From Phallusia fumigata (lineage: Eukaryota; Chordata; Ascidiacea; Phlebobranchia; Ascidiidae), in assembly GCA_008931825.1 (NCBI GenBank), contig QXVZ01034442.1, positions 1-45,683 on the forward strand: a DNA stretch of 45,683 nucleotides, written 5' to 3'. A program made the position numbers and the translations under genes. The notes below the pieces were generated by a model. The model made no database searches. It was not told where the DNA came from and saw nothing but the letters and a program-made list of their open reading frames with translations. Of the stretch, positions 9,702 to 39,100 are shown piece by piece (the first letter of the stretch is position 1; each line of letters begins with the position of its first letter).

Positions 9702-12700
9702 CTGTTTAATGGCCAACGATAGTGTTTCATAAGTGTTATCCACCTGTCATCCGACGGGATGATGCAATTCGTCTCGGTACAACAAGCGTTGTGCAGTTGA
9801 CGCTACCGCTTGATTATGCTAAATCTATTGGTATTGCGATGTTGAAATTTTTTTCTCTTAGGCGCTGCCACAAAGGTTTGTATAAAAAATATCAAATATT
9901 CCAATGTTTCACGTTTTATTGCATTGTCTGTTTGCGTACGTCAGTAAATTTTCTGCAGATGGAATTCTTGTGTTTCTTCAGTGTTCGTTGACCTATGCAA
10001 TGAAACTTTGTGTTTTTATGTTTTTGTCATATTTTTTTGTGCCTTTTTCCGGTTTGCCAAAGCGTTCCATGTGGTTTTGTTGGTATTACACAAATATTTA
10101 TTGTCTTTTAGTTTCTTACAGGTTTCCCTAATACAAGCAAAGTACTACACTCAATGCGAAATTTTTCCTGAGCCTCATCTATTGCCTGGGAAATCCTCAT
10201 GTAATGGAGATAATCATCAAATAAATATTTGGACAAATACGAGACCCACTATAAAAACATTGGCGACAGAACAACGATTTCGACGGATAATAAATTCAAC
10301 CTATAAAAGCCACAAAATTTGCGTTCAGTTTTGTAAAAAAAACTCAAAATTTATGATAGAAATACTATCCGCTTGTGCCAGGGTTTGATCGCTTCTCGCT
10401 AAGTGTTATTTGCACATTTAACACATATGAAAATTAGAAAATCATTAAAAACACTCACTCTGACACTGCCATAAATCAATTGTTAATTGGCCTGCCCTGT
10501 ATATTTCGAGATACTTCCGTTAACGTGACAACGGCGTACATTTTATTCGTCACATATAACTACCACGAAACCNACAAAATTTGCGTTCAGTTTTGTAAAA
10601 AAACTCAGAATTTATGATGGAAATACTATCCGCTTGTGCCAGGGTTTGATCGCTTCTTGCTAAGTGTTATTTGCATATTTAACACATGTGAAACTTTTAA
10701 ACTTAAAAAATCATTAAAAACACTCTCACTCTGGCACTGCCATAAATTGTTAATTGGTCTGTCTTGTATATTTCGAAATACTTCCGTTTACGTGACAACG
10801 GCGTACATTTTATTCGTCACATATAACTACCACGAAACCCGAGACTTACGTCTCCTGATAATTTAATTAACAGGTGTACTAACGAGACAAATTTTGATAG
10901 TCACACAAGGAATAATTTCAAGGTGCACAGCTGGCGTTTAACATAACTGTATTTTTTACTTCGCCCAGGTTTTGGCCATTTTTGGAAATAGACTGCGGTA
11001 AGTCTGGAGCTAAAAACGAGCGATTGTTGTTTTTGGTGTTGAAAATAAACTTGCGAGGCCCATGGCAAACGAATGAGTAGTAATTGGAAATGGGTGGTGT
11101 GTATCAAATCCGCCATTGCAAGCACACAACATAGATAATCTATTTGTAATTAGGTGGATCGTGGGCATCGTCATTGATGCTTTTAACCCGCTTTTTAAAT
11201 CGGTTAGCATCTCCCAACAAACTTTATTCCCTAAGATACCAAGTTTGTGTAAAAACAAACCACATAATCGTGTTTAGAAGATAAGGCAAACACGGCGCCG
11301 AGCGGAAGACAGGCGTGCTTATTGTCTAGCTTCAAACCAGCGACGAAGCCATGAGCGGATTTCGCTATGCTAACAGTTCGCCTGGGTCACCGCCGTTGGT
11401 GACCTTTGTAAAGACCTACTTACGAGTTTGACCAAAACCTTATTTCCTTCAGCTTTATATATTTCGGTATTTATTGATGTGAATTTGGCCCCTTTTCTGA
11501 GATATTTACTTTGCTACCACACTTTGTGACAATAGCCAAATGAGCAAATGTAATCCTTAACAAAAAAGCACAAATCTGCACAATCCAATTGAAAAACTAA
11601 AGTGTGGTTCCTATTACAAAATACAGCAAATGCACCATTTCTAAGTTGGTTGCAATAGACTCGTACGTCTTTTTTAAACAATGATCGCCTTGTACTTGAC
11701 CAATAAGGTAGTTCATTTTGCCAATGCTCCCCGAAGTGGTTTTCACGGTTGAAGAACTTTCGTATGATCGACAGACTGATTTCGGCACACCGGCCTCTTT
11801 CTGTCGCTTTACATTCTTGCTTCGTTGGTTTCCTGCTTGCGATTTGAATTTCTCTGTCTGCAAGAACGCCGAGCTTCGTGCGGAGAATGAAAATTAACCT
11901 GTTACTGGTCATCTGCACATCAAACTTCAGCACTTAAAACGTACCAGATGAAAATCTATGTAATAATAAACATATTTGGCTCAGTATTAAAAAACAACCT
12001 GAATTTAAATCGCACTGGTTTGTGTTTAATTACACTGAAAAACTGTTAATTCGAGTGAAAAACAAAATTATGGAATTGAAGTTGAAAATCTAAACAACAC
12101 GCAAATTTTCAACCACTAAATTGTTTATTAATTGATTTTGTAACTTGTTTCAATAATGCGTGAAAGGGTTAGGGCGAATATGTGCCAGCAGACGTACAGT
12201 TTGCAACGCTTGAAGAAACAGGCCACCGATTGCGAATGTCGAACAGTCTTTTTTCATCCTGGGATTCCGCTTGTAAGGAAACATAAATATAGTCTGCCGC
12301 AAACATACCGCTAATACGGCAAAGCCTAACTTTTGGTTACTTAACGTAATCCGGGATATACTTTTTAGCACTTTTTAATTTAAGGGTGGGACCGGTAAAA
12401 GAACTATCAGGACATTGTTGCACATCAACTAAGAACCCAACCACTGTTTTATGTTATCGTAGGTTTAATGTCAGCTTTAGTAGCCGTTATTTAACTGTAA
12501 TAGTTGGTCTGTTGTCTAGACGCGTGTGATGTATGCTCGTGGAAGACGCAAATTATAAGTCTGCTTCGTCTGCCAGGAAACAGCTACCTACGTCCACTTA
12601 TCAATCAACTATACGTGCGAAAAAAGTTTAATGTCCAATAAAATATCACATTGCTAAGAAAAAAGAAATACGGCTACACCTAACCAGTTGCAGTGCCTGC

Positions 12701-13338
12701 GGCAAAAGCAGGGCTTCCGAAAACTAATTTAAACGGAAGTTAAGTAGGATTAAATGTGAATAGCTGTTCGTTTGAAGTTGTAACTGCAAAAGGAGGGAGA
12801 AAGGCCGAGCTCACCTAGCCTACTTTACCAACGGATCGCTTTTCTTTTGATTTACGTTCCGTTTAGGCGAGAAAAAAATCGTTCCTCGAGTTTTCTGTCT
12901 CGGTGCGGCGTGCAATCTCTTCAAAGCGACTGGGGCAAGGCCCTGAACAGATGCAGCATTTTCTGCTGCGAGGTGTTTCGACAAGTTGTGACTTTTATTG
13001 TCACCCAACTGTAAGCGATGTAAATTAAACGCGCCGCTAGCTTGCAATGTAAACTTGTCATGTTGTTGCCACCCGTCGCGATGTTACAGAAAAGCAGAGC
13101 AGCAAAAAGCAAGGGACGCTCTTTAGTCATCGCATTTGCGCTGTAATGGCACACAGGAAAGACTGTTAGGAAAAAATCATCGAGAGGTTGTATTTGATGC
13201 TTTTTAAATCGCAAGCATGTTTTTTAATCTTTAAACGCGTTTTACGTTTTATTAATAGCGTCCTTTACATTCGGAAAGCAGACTAAAAGCAGTGAAGGTA
13301 TCTTCAATTGCTCTTGGTCTTGTTTCTACACTGTGTTA
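9702..13338. other. Intergenic region between TTLL and fibrillin
   Basis: The first part is probably TTLL 3' UTR; weak AATAAA sites occur at about 10220 and 10289. A haplotype-type duplication lies at 10312-10839. From 10840 to 13338 I see only AT-rich DNA. The longest frame, on the - strand at 11514-11933, has no recognisable domain or splice partner. Sequence close to 13338 should include the fibrillin promoter, but no element could be defined. Confidence 0.6.
10312..10839 (+). repeat. Allele-like direct duplication across the N at 10573 (non-coding)
   Basis: 10312-10572 and 10574-10839 are near-identical non-coding copies differing by substitutions and short indels. Copy 1 ends exactly at the N and copy 2 begins right after it, the same pattern as at 7119, 24686 and 26939. 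This is best explained as two haplotypes joined end to end. Confidence 0.85.
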
Positions 13339-13339
13339 G
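13315..13339 (+). promoter_or_regulatory. Splice-acceptor tract upstream of the fibrillin start codon
   Basis: A pyrimidine-rich tract ending GTGTTAG at 13339 stands 39 bases before the ATG at 13379. It could end a 5'-UTR intron or accept a spliced leader. The in-frame ATG at 13349 lies after this site, but the ATG at 13379 begins directly with a good signal peptide and is preferred. Confidence 0.4.
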
Positions 13340-13378
13340 AAATATTCTGTGACGTTGCCAAGACTTGTACGGCCTTCG

Positions 13379-30287
<16,909 letters not shown>

Positions 30288-32749
30288 GCGGGCAGTCGTC
30301 TCACGGCGAAAGTACTTATCTGCGGCTTAGTAAGTCGATAAGCCGTGTAAAAACAAGTACTGGAATAATTACCCATCAATCTGTTCTGCTCTTCAGAGTG
30401 ACACCATTTGATCACGTTTTCCGCCAAACTCAAACTATAATCGCTTTTTCGAGAATGTCGTGTTATATCTGCCAAAGCTTGTAATTTTGCGCTTAAGCAT
30501 TCTATCTAATTCCAGCATATTTTTATCGTTTGTAGGCTAATTGTCCGTTGTTAAAGCAAATCTAACTGTAAATAGACAATTCCACGCTCTACGCTCTGTC
30601 AATGCATTCATGGACAGCAATAACTGTTTACAAATTATGAAACGTTTTTAAGATTGTAACAGCATGAATTAAATTTTTTACATTATCCATTTTTTATTCA
30701 CACTATCAATGGAAAGTCTCACCCTTTTCAATCATGCATTTTAGTATTTTGCGCCATTTCTGAGTTGTTTGCTTTAGTATAACTACGTGGTTTCAGACAT
30801 TTTCGCCCTTGTTGGAAGTTCCTATTCTGTAAACTGCTGATGCCATTACAATTTTAGCGACATTTTATGCAGTTTCAGTTATTTTGCAGAAACGTGGAGA
30901 CTTTATTTTTGCTGCAGTTAAAAAGCATAGTATAGGCTATGGTACAAAATACAGATTTTGTGTTTTGCAGAAATAAGTTGGGGGGTTTTGATTTTGTGGA
31001 GGAATCATCTTGGGATGAATAAAACAGCTAGTATGCATCGTAATATTCCTTTTGAGAACATTTGTTCTATTGCAAGCAGAAATTCCTTCTCTGAAATTAC
31101 AATTTCTTACTGCTTAGAAATTCTTCATTGGTTGGGAACCTCTGCTCCAGCAGGTGTACTGCAGTTGCTTCTCCGAAGCGCCAATTGCAATGAGTGGCAC
31201 AAACATGATAAACTGGTGCCGTTAGCGGGCGCCAATATGACAGAATATACCGATCAAAGGTGGCATCAACATAAGCAAGTGCCGTTAGGCAGCGCATTTT
31301 TGACACACCATAGCGCAGCTGCACAATATTAATGGTAGAACCAGATAATTTAACTTATCCTTAGAGCCTTTCGTCAAAACGGTAGGATTTTCTTTCGGCG
31401 CTGAAAATATCGGGTTGTTTATGTTTATTGTCGAACCCCACTCTACTTTTCTCAACACGTTGTAAGTGTCTTATGGGTCGGTTTCCAAGTCAATTTAGGT
31501 TCCAGTGGTTCGAGTCTTAAAGTCGCAAATTTTTTCATGGTGTGCGTATTTTGTGATATAGTGTGTGAACGCAGCTTGGTCACTGCAGCATGTAAAAATA
31601 CTTTTTATTTGCGGCTTTGGGCAGCAAACACAAAATTGTAACGGACATAGCTTAATTTAATGAAAAAAAATGCATCGTACAATTACACACATAAACTTAG
31701 GTAAGTTTTGAGTTACGTTACGTTACGGAACTGTTAAATTTTATTCGGTCCGTTTTTTTCTGTTGAACCAATCCGCTCTCTTGTAACTTTCCGTCTCCTT
31801 CGCACATCCGTCTTCCCCCTTTTCAGACTCCATTTCCCGCATTTCCGTCGTTCCGTAACCCTGCTTTTAGACATGTATGCAATTTGCACCAAAGTGTATC
31901 CTGTGTTAAACCGTCACTTTTGACAAAAGTTTGTTACCTATTCTATCCTGCCAATATTTCAAGCCTAGGTTGGTCCAAATTCGCTAGTATGAAGACTCTG
32001 AAGAGTCACAAAGGTTTAGCAAAAGCTATTTTGATTGTAACCCTTCAATATCCATAAAGATGTGGCATGTGGGTTTACCTTCTGTAAATATATTAACAAA
32101 TGAGATGTGATACTGGTTACACACAGGTTGCTCTTGATGTATATTTTGCGCAATTAAGTAATCACAAATTTATCACTTGCATCACAATTAAGCATTATTT
32201 GTTCACTAGTCTATCTATGCCTGGTGATTGGAAATCTTTGTCAGAAAAAGCAGTCTCATGCATCCCATAAAGTGGTTGTGATGGTTTTCATTATGCTGCA
32301 AGTTTAGCAAATTTTTCGTAATGTGTCGCATCAAAAAATTTAAAATAGGAAATGTAGCAGTTTGATTTTAATGTCAAACCTCTATTGAGACCTAAATTGC
32401 TAAACCCTACCCTATTTGTTACATTCTTTAAATTTTGCTTTATGCCCATACGAAATATATATTTCTTACATGCCAGATCCATAAACTTTGTAAAAGCAAG
32501 CAAGCACATCCATTACATTAAATTATGTGCAAACATAACACTAATTGTTTCTGTACCAGTTAGTAAAACTTTTATAGTAAGCCTCTTCATTAAAATCCTT
32601 GGCTGGTGTATGGAAAGTCCAACCAACTTTTACAAAGGCGTCACATCGGAAAATTTTAGAGAAACACTCCGATTAAGCAAACAACTGCGGAGTTTTATTA
32701 ACATTCACCTTTGTGCTTCTGAAATAGAACTTCCATTGTAAATCAAATA
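30288..32749. other. Intergenic region between fibrillin and myosin XVIII
   Basis: The start should be fibrillin 3' UTR. An ATTAAA at about 30667 is a possible polyadenylation signal, and an AATAAA occurs at about 31017. The rest shows no exon chain, no RNA gene and no clear copy of the repeat family. The 124-codon frame at 30958-31332 lacks any domain or splice context. A pyrimidine-poor but usable acceptor (GAAATAG, to 32727) lies 22 bases before the myosin ATG. Confidence 0.6.
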
Positions 32750-33189
32750 ATGTTTGGTCGTAAAAAAAATAAGGATGACAAGCGTGAAAAAAAGAGGCAC
32801 AAACATGGCATGACTCAAGCTGAAATTACAAAACTGGAGGAAGTAGGATTAAGAAGAGGATTTTTTAGTAAAAAGTATGACAACGTTTTTTGATATTGGT
32901 GTTTGCTTTAAGGTCAAATTTGAAACTTGACTGTAAACAGAATGTTGTGTAACCAGCCACTGAATAGTGGTGACATTGAAAATAATCAGTCTTGTTGTGA
33001 GTCTGTTATAATAACCTAAACGCAAGTGGCTTCAAGTTTGTCAATATGTACTGTAGCATCCGATTTATTGTAGATAATAATTAGGCAGAGACTAAAATGT
33101 TTGTCTTTTTCTTAAGGTCAACAAAGCGAGAAAAAGATGAGCAAAAGTTGGATGCAAATAGTGATTCAATGCAGGATGACTCTGCACAG
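32750..33189 (+). other. Myosin XVIII exons 1-2: KE-rich N-terminus
   Basis: Exon 32750-32874 starts MFGRKKNKDDKREKKRHKH, then MTQAEITKLEEVGLRRGFF, matching the vertebrate MYO18A start (a Lys/Glu-rich run, then LEEMSLRRGFFNL). Exon 33117-33189 adds a basic to acidic stretch (KREKDEQK). In MYO18A this part carries an ATP-independent actin contact and membrane targeting. The ATG at 32750 is supported by homology from its first residues. Confidence 0.9.
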
Positions 33190-36100
33190 GTACCATGGTA
33201 TAATCTGCAAACCAGTGGGTTTTTTTATCTAGGTTCCATTTGTATTACGCCAGCCTACATTGCTTGTACTGAAATTTTATGACTATTATGGATGTTACTT
33301 TGACCGTTGGCAGATTGTGTGATTGTGATGTGTCCCCCACCTTTCTGTGTATAAGCATTACAGGTTCTTTGTTGATATGTTGAGTGAGGTATATGTTATC
33401 ACTTTCTTTAGGTTTTGTTCTTTGCAAGATTTGTGTCCATTTGACAATGTACCATACTAGAATACCTATACTTGTAACCGAATTAAAGCTTGGAAAAAAA
33501 CATAATAGTGTACCAACCATACATGAGGGAATTCATTGTTCATATTTGAATGCACTTGAATACAGGTTTTGCTCCCAATGTAAATAGTTTTTGCTTTTGT
33601 ATTAAAATTCATGATTACCATTCGAAAGTCAATGCTCGTATTCAAATCTCCTGGTTATGAATATGTTCAATACTTGGCCTGGGTCCCCATTCCTAAAGGA
33701 AAACGTTTTGTCAAGAAAAACAGGAGAAATCAGTTGAACCTCCAATTTCATCTAGATTATGTGAAGATCCGGATTAACCAAGGTTTACTGTATAGTATCC
33801 TTTTTTAAAATTAGGTACTAGTGCGTACCAGACATGGGGCAATTCGTATACAAATGCATTCAATTACAGGTTTTACTCCTAACTTGCTGTATTTAAAAAC
33901 TTTTTGCTTTTGTTTAAAAAAGCATGATTACCATTTGAATTGTAAGAACCTGTTGTTGACAAAACTATTTGTGAACACAAATGGACAAGCAAAATAAATG
34001 CTACTTGAATTACACAAGCGCTTAAGTTATACTTGCAAATTCTTAAATTTGTAATGACTTTAATTGTTAAATCTTAAAAAAACATTTAAATATTCACGAA
34101 TATGAATACAGCTAATCAAGTATATATTTGTGAAGCATTTGAATATGTGTAACGTGTATTTGACCCCATGTCTGGTGCATACAAAATGGAAATATGGTGA
34201 AAGTCACTTTTATAGTTCAGAAAGTACATGTGTGTGGGACCCATATGTTTATGCTAGAAGAAACAATTGTGTTATAAAATGCCAAGGGAATTAGGGACCC
34301 AATGTAATGCGGAGATTAAGTATATCCAATGTGATGAAGAAAATGGTATTTGTGAAAAATATCATTTTGAGGTGGTAGTGTATGTGGATTGAATATGTGG
34401 AGAATGCTACTTCTAGTTTTTGTATGTTTTGGTTTAATACACGACCATGTTCTTTTGAAATTGTATTTAATAGAGTCCAATAACAAAAACAACAACTTAA
34501 TTAAAATGTTGCCTCAAACATAAAAAAGGCTGGAACCAATAATGCACGTGGTAATGTGCTGAAATAAAGAACATTCGAACTAATCCTGGGTCCCCATCCC
34601 TGATGAGACACATATTGTTTTCACTTTTTCTTTTTTTTCCTTCAGCTTGTCCATGGACTTTTGAAATGTAATATTTGACAGATTTGAATTAAACTTTTGC
34701 GGCTTTTGCACGAAATTCGATTGACCCCACAGTCCCAAACGGTTACCCCACTAGACCGGAACTGGTGACATATCCCATACACATTGACCATACAGTTTTT
34801 GCATGAAATTTTAATAAAACTTTCACAGCTGGTATGTATGGACAATGTCCAAATTTGTTGAAATTTGCAAAGTTTGAAGAACATGCCATTGTGGTGGATC
34901 AATTTCCTTGTTTGAACCCATAACCCCAGCAGTTTTCCCACTAGCCCCCTAGCATGAGGTAAATTATTTAACGATGTTTGAATTTGTTTAAATTTACACA
35001 GTTTGTAGAACATGCCATTGTGGTGGATCGATTTATTTGTTGACCTCAGGGCCCTAGGAATTACCCTGTTAGTCCCCTGTAATAAATCAAATTATTAAAT
35101 TAACCATAATGCTTATTACAGCAACAATCTGTGCTTGAAAGAGCCACTAGTTTTGGACCGACAGTTCAAAGAAGAACATCATCATCAAGATTACCACCTC
35201 CAGCATCACCACAAAAAGAAGAACCTAGCAAAATAACCCACAAATATCCCATTCCACCAGCTAGAAAAAAATCCTCATCACAACCAGATAAAGTTAATTA
35301 TGACATTCCAAAGACCCAATATGATGTTCCCAAGCCAGTTGGTAAGAAGTTGGATTTATGTGATATAAATTTATATTATAACGGTGGTCTAGGTTTGTCA
35401 AATCTAACATGTAATTAAACAGTTTGTCTAAATTTTATTTGCTGTAAAAACTTACTTTTATGCTTCTATGATGGGTTGTCCCTTCCTTAAGGGGACACAT
35501 ATTGTTTTCACTCTGATTTTTATAGGTCGCTTTCCATAAGGGCTTGTCCATGTTGTTTTGCCATGAAACATTTGATGGATTTGGACAAAACTTTCACAGC
35601 TGGTAGATATGATTATGGTGCTCTGTCATCTGTTTCATTTCACAACATGCCCCAGTGGTTACCCCACTAGCCCCAAAAGAGTAAAACTTTTTTCAAACAG
35701 ATTGCAAGCTTGCGAACATCACAAATTTTTTGTGAATAGAGGGTTACATTCGTGAAAATGAAGTTAGGTTAGATGGAGTTTAAACCACTTCCAGTTGAAT
35801 TAATGGTTCAGTGGGTGGTGCTTAAAGTCAGGGGTTGTCACCAACTTTTTTTCATATTTTTCCACGGGGTTCAAACCTGGGAGATCCCAAGAACGAATCC
35901 CGATCAGTTTTTTTCATGTCTGTGTATGGTGGGGCACTTCAGTCCATTCGACCAACTTAGTAAACACAGGGCCCTACTGGTTATTTTGTGGCTCCCTCTA
36001 GTGGTTAAACCGTCAAACAATCTCTGATTGGGATGAAATTTTAATAGATTTAGGTTGGGCCATTGTGTACTGATTGCGACATCTTACCTAATAGTCCCCT

Positions 36101-39100
36101 AAAATGGGTAAACTTATTAAATAATGTCCGAACTGGGTGTGACTTTAACAGTTTGTAGCACATGTCATTGTGGTGCACTGATTGCTTGACCCATATGCCA
36201 GCAGAAACAATTATTTCATAAAAATCATAGGTAACTATAGGACCCAATGTATACATAGAGTGTGTAAGCTACCCTTCTAGCTTTTTTCTAGTGGCTTGTC
36301 CATGCTTTTAAATATTTGGCCTTACTTGTTGGCTGCCCACAATCAAGTTTGGCAATGTAGTGGGCAAGTTATTGAAGAATCTAAATTTAGTGGTGTCTGC
36401 AGTTTTATTGAGCGATTGGTATTAGAGTTCATAAATTTTTTTATTCCTAAATTATTCGGGATAAAAAATATAATTAATTTTTGTACAGCCCCAACTACAC
36501 AGAGATATGATGTTCCTCGTTCATGGAAAGAAAGTAATAATGCAAGTTCTCCATTACATAAAAGTTCTGTATCATCCACTAAATCAGCCTCACCTCACCA
36601 GCATCAATTTCGAAAGGTAAAGATTCCAAATTAACTTGCACCATTAACTAGAAAAACATGTATACGGCATTATTATGATTCTTCTACCTGAAAAGAACAC
36701 ATATTGTTTTCACTTTTTTTTGTTTTTGCTACTGAAGCCTGTACATGCATTGATAACACAAAATGTCAACCGATTTGAGTACAACTGGTAGTTAGGTTTT
36801 GATGGTGTATCATCTATTCCGAACCCTGATAGCCCACAAATAGATGAAATATTTGTCCATAGAAATTTTGTCATGTTATAGTTGCTTGAAGGACTATAAT
36901 TGCTGTGTTTAACCTTTTATTCATCATGGCAGTTGACTTGCTAAACCTTTCAAGGGCTAAAGTTTGGTATAATTACCAATTCTTTTATTAAATTAAAGAA
37001 TTGCGTCATTAAATTAAAGTGTCTGCTACTGATCTTTCTTTATATTCCACAACTTTGTATGTGTAGGGACCCAGGGACCCATGTGTTTCTGCCTGCAGAA
37101 ACAATCATGCCATAAAAAGCTACGGTAACAATAGGACCTAACGTAAAATAAAGTACTGAATATATATATTTGTTTTTTGTTTGGGAAATAGTGTATATGG
37201 AATGGCAACAATGTAAAAGCCACCTTACTAGTTTTAGGTCTATGTGTGTCACTTTTTTTTCAAAAACTAGAACAACACAGTAAGCTTTACTGTAACCTGT
37301 TTTCATTGTTGCCATATGTGGTTTTATAAAAAAAGCATACTTGTATGTCATACATATCGCACACATTCTCTTGAAGGTAATCTTAAAAAAAAGATCATCT
37401 GGTGATTTTGGTGTGTCTCTCCGTCGTTCAGTGATAGCTGAACAGGTCAATTTTAAAGAAGTAACAAAGATTGTTTTCTTCGCTGAGCCTGGTATGTAAT
37501 GTTTGAAAACAGTTTTGTGTTACCAACCATGCTTTCATGTCTCAACAAATTATTGATTTAAACCTTTTTTATTTTGTAATTGGCATTAATTTTTATTATC
37601 TAGGGGCTAATTATGACAGCTAACTTTATTTCAACATAACAAAACATCATACAATTCTTCAAAAAGTGTTTGTTAGCTTGCTGTGAAAGTGTTCAAGGAA
37701 ATAAACCATGTCTGTGTATTGCCTGAAATTTTTTATACCTGATCAGGTGCAGCAATGTTGTCGGATGAACATGGATCGGGGGATGACACTTCGCGCTTGT
37801 TTCAAGGAGACCGACTTGTTGAAATTGATGGCATCAATGTTGAAAATGCTACCAGGGAGGAAATTGTCTCTCGCATTAAGCATGCTGGTGATCAAGTAAC
37901 TTTTCTTGTACAGTCGATGACAAATATCGATCAAGCATTTTTGGACAGGTACTTTTTCAGTAAAATCAGAGAATAAAAATTACACCTTGCCAATAAAAAT
38001 TTTTGAAGAAAACAGGACAGGTTAATTTCTCTTACTACAATTATTTGTACCTTTGGAAAGCCTACAATGCAGTATTTTTTCATTTTAGTCCCAAGAAACC
38101 AGTTTCGTTACCTATTGATGATTGGACCAACCTACCGCAAGTGGTGAGTAATGGCATGTTGTTTTGGTTTTCCTTTTCCTGTGGGGGACGGACCAGGAAT
38201 TTACTCTTATTTCCTTTGAAGTGTTTTTCCAATTTGAATGAAATTTGAGGCCTACAACCCAAGCAGTACCTTACAAACCTTAAAAGAGTAAAATGTGATT
38301 AAAGCTAATGCAGATATTCTACTTTGAACATCTTTAATCCTAGTTTGTTGTGTTTGCTGAATATCTTTAGAGGTTGTGTACCAAAAATGTTATACCACAT
38401 TGCACCCATTGGTTGACCCACAGGTGCCCAAAACATAAAATTGAAAAATCTGCTATATTTAGTTAGTTTTATTAGACAGTTGAATGAGTCACAGACGTTT
38501 GCTATTTGTCCTGTCAAGCCTTGTATTCTTCAGCAATTACCCCCCCCCCCCCAAAAAAAGGGTTCAAACTGTTAAACAATGTCTAAGTTGGATAAAATAA
38601 AAGGTTTGTATCAGTGATGGTTGCCAACTAGCCCCAGATTGGGTCAGATTAAAAAAAATTACTAAATTGGATGAAGTTTGGACAGATTGTATGTAGGATC
38701 ATTGGATGTATCATCCGTTTATTAGTTACCAGAAAACAGTGTAATCTACTGGAATTACATAAAGTTAAAAACATCTGCCAATATCTGATCAACAGCAATA
38801 TGTGGGGGGCATTTCCACCTGCAGAAACAATAAGCTTATAAAAAGCTTTCATAACTAAGGTCCCAGCGTAAAACAAGAGAATATATATTATTGAAAGGGT
38901 TGCAGTGTATGTGAAACTGTGGTGTGTTGAAGCCCACCCTTCTTGTTTTTACCATGTAGCTGTAGCTTTTTTAGAGTTTTGTAACAAACATTTTGCAAGC
39001 TTAAGGAAGCATATGTTAAATCTTGTTTCCTGTTAGATAACATGTTTTTAAGATAGGGCAATATAATTAACGATGCTGGATGACTTCCTCTGTAACAATT

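Noticed and set aside
11514-11933. Minus-strand frame of 139 codons in the TTLL-fibrillin interval
   Set aside because: Longest frame there, but no recognised domain, no matched exon neighbours and nothing to distinguish it from chance.
30958-31332. Plus-strand frame of 124 codons between fibrillin and myosin
   Set aside because: No domain, no splice partner, AT-rich non-coding texture.
31430-31530. Possible tRNA (a GGTTCGAGTC-like stretch)
   Set aside because: No matching acceptor and anticodon stems could be drawn around it.
37040-37450. Minus-strand frame of 136 codons over a repeat and the first PDZ exon
   Set aside because: It is antisense to the repeat family and to the PDZ exon.
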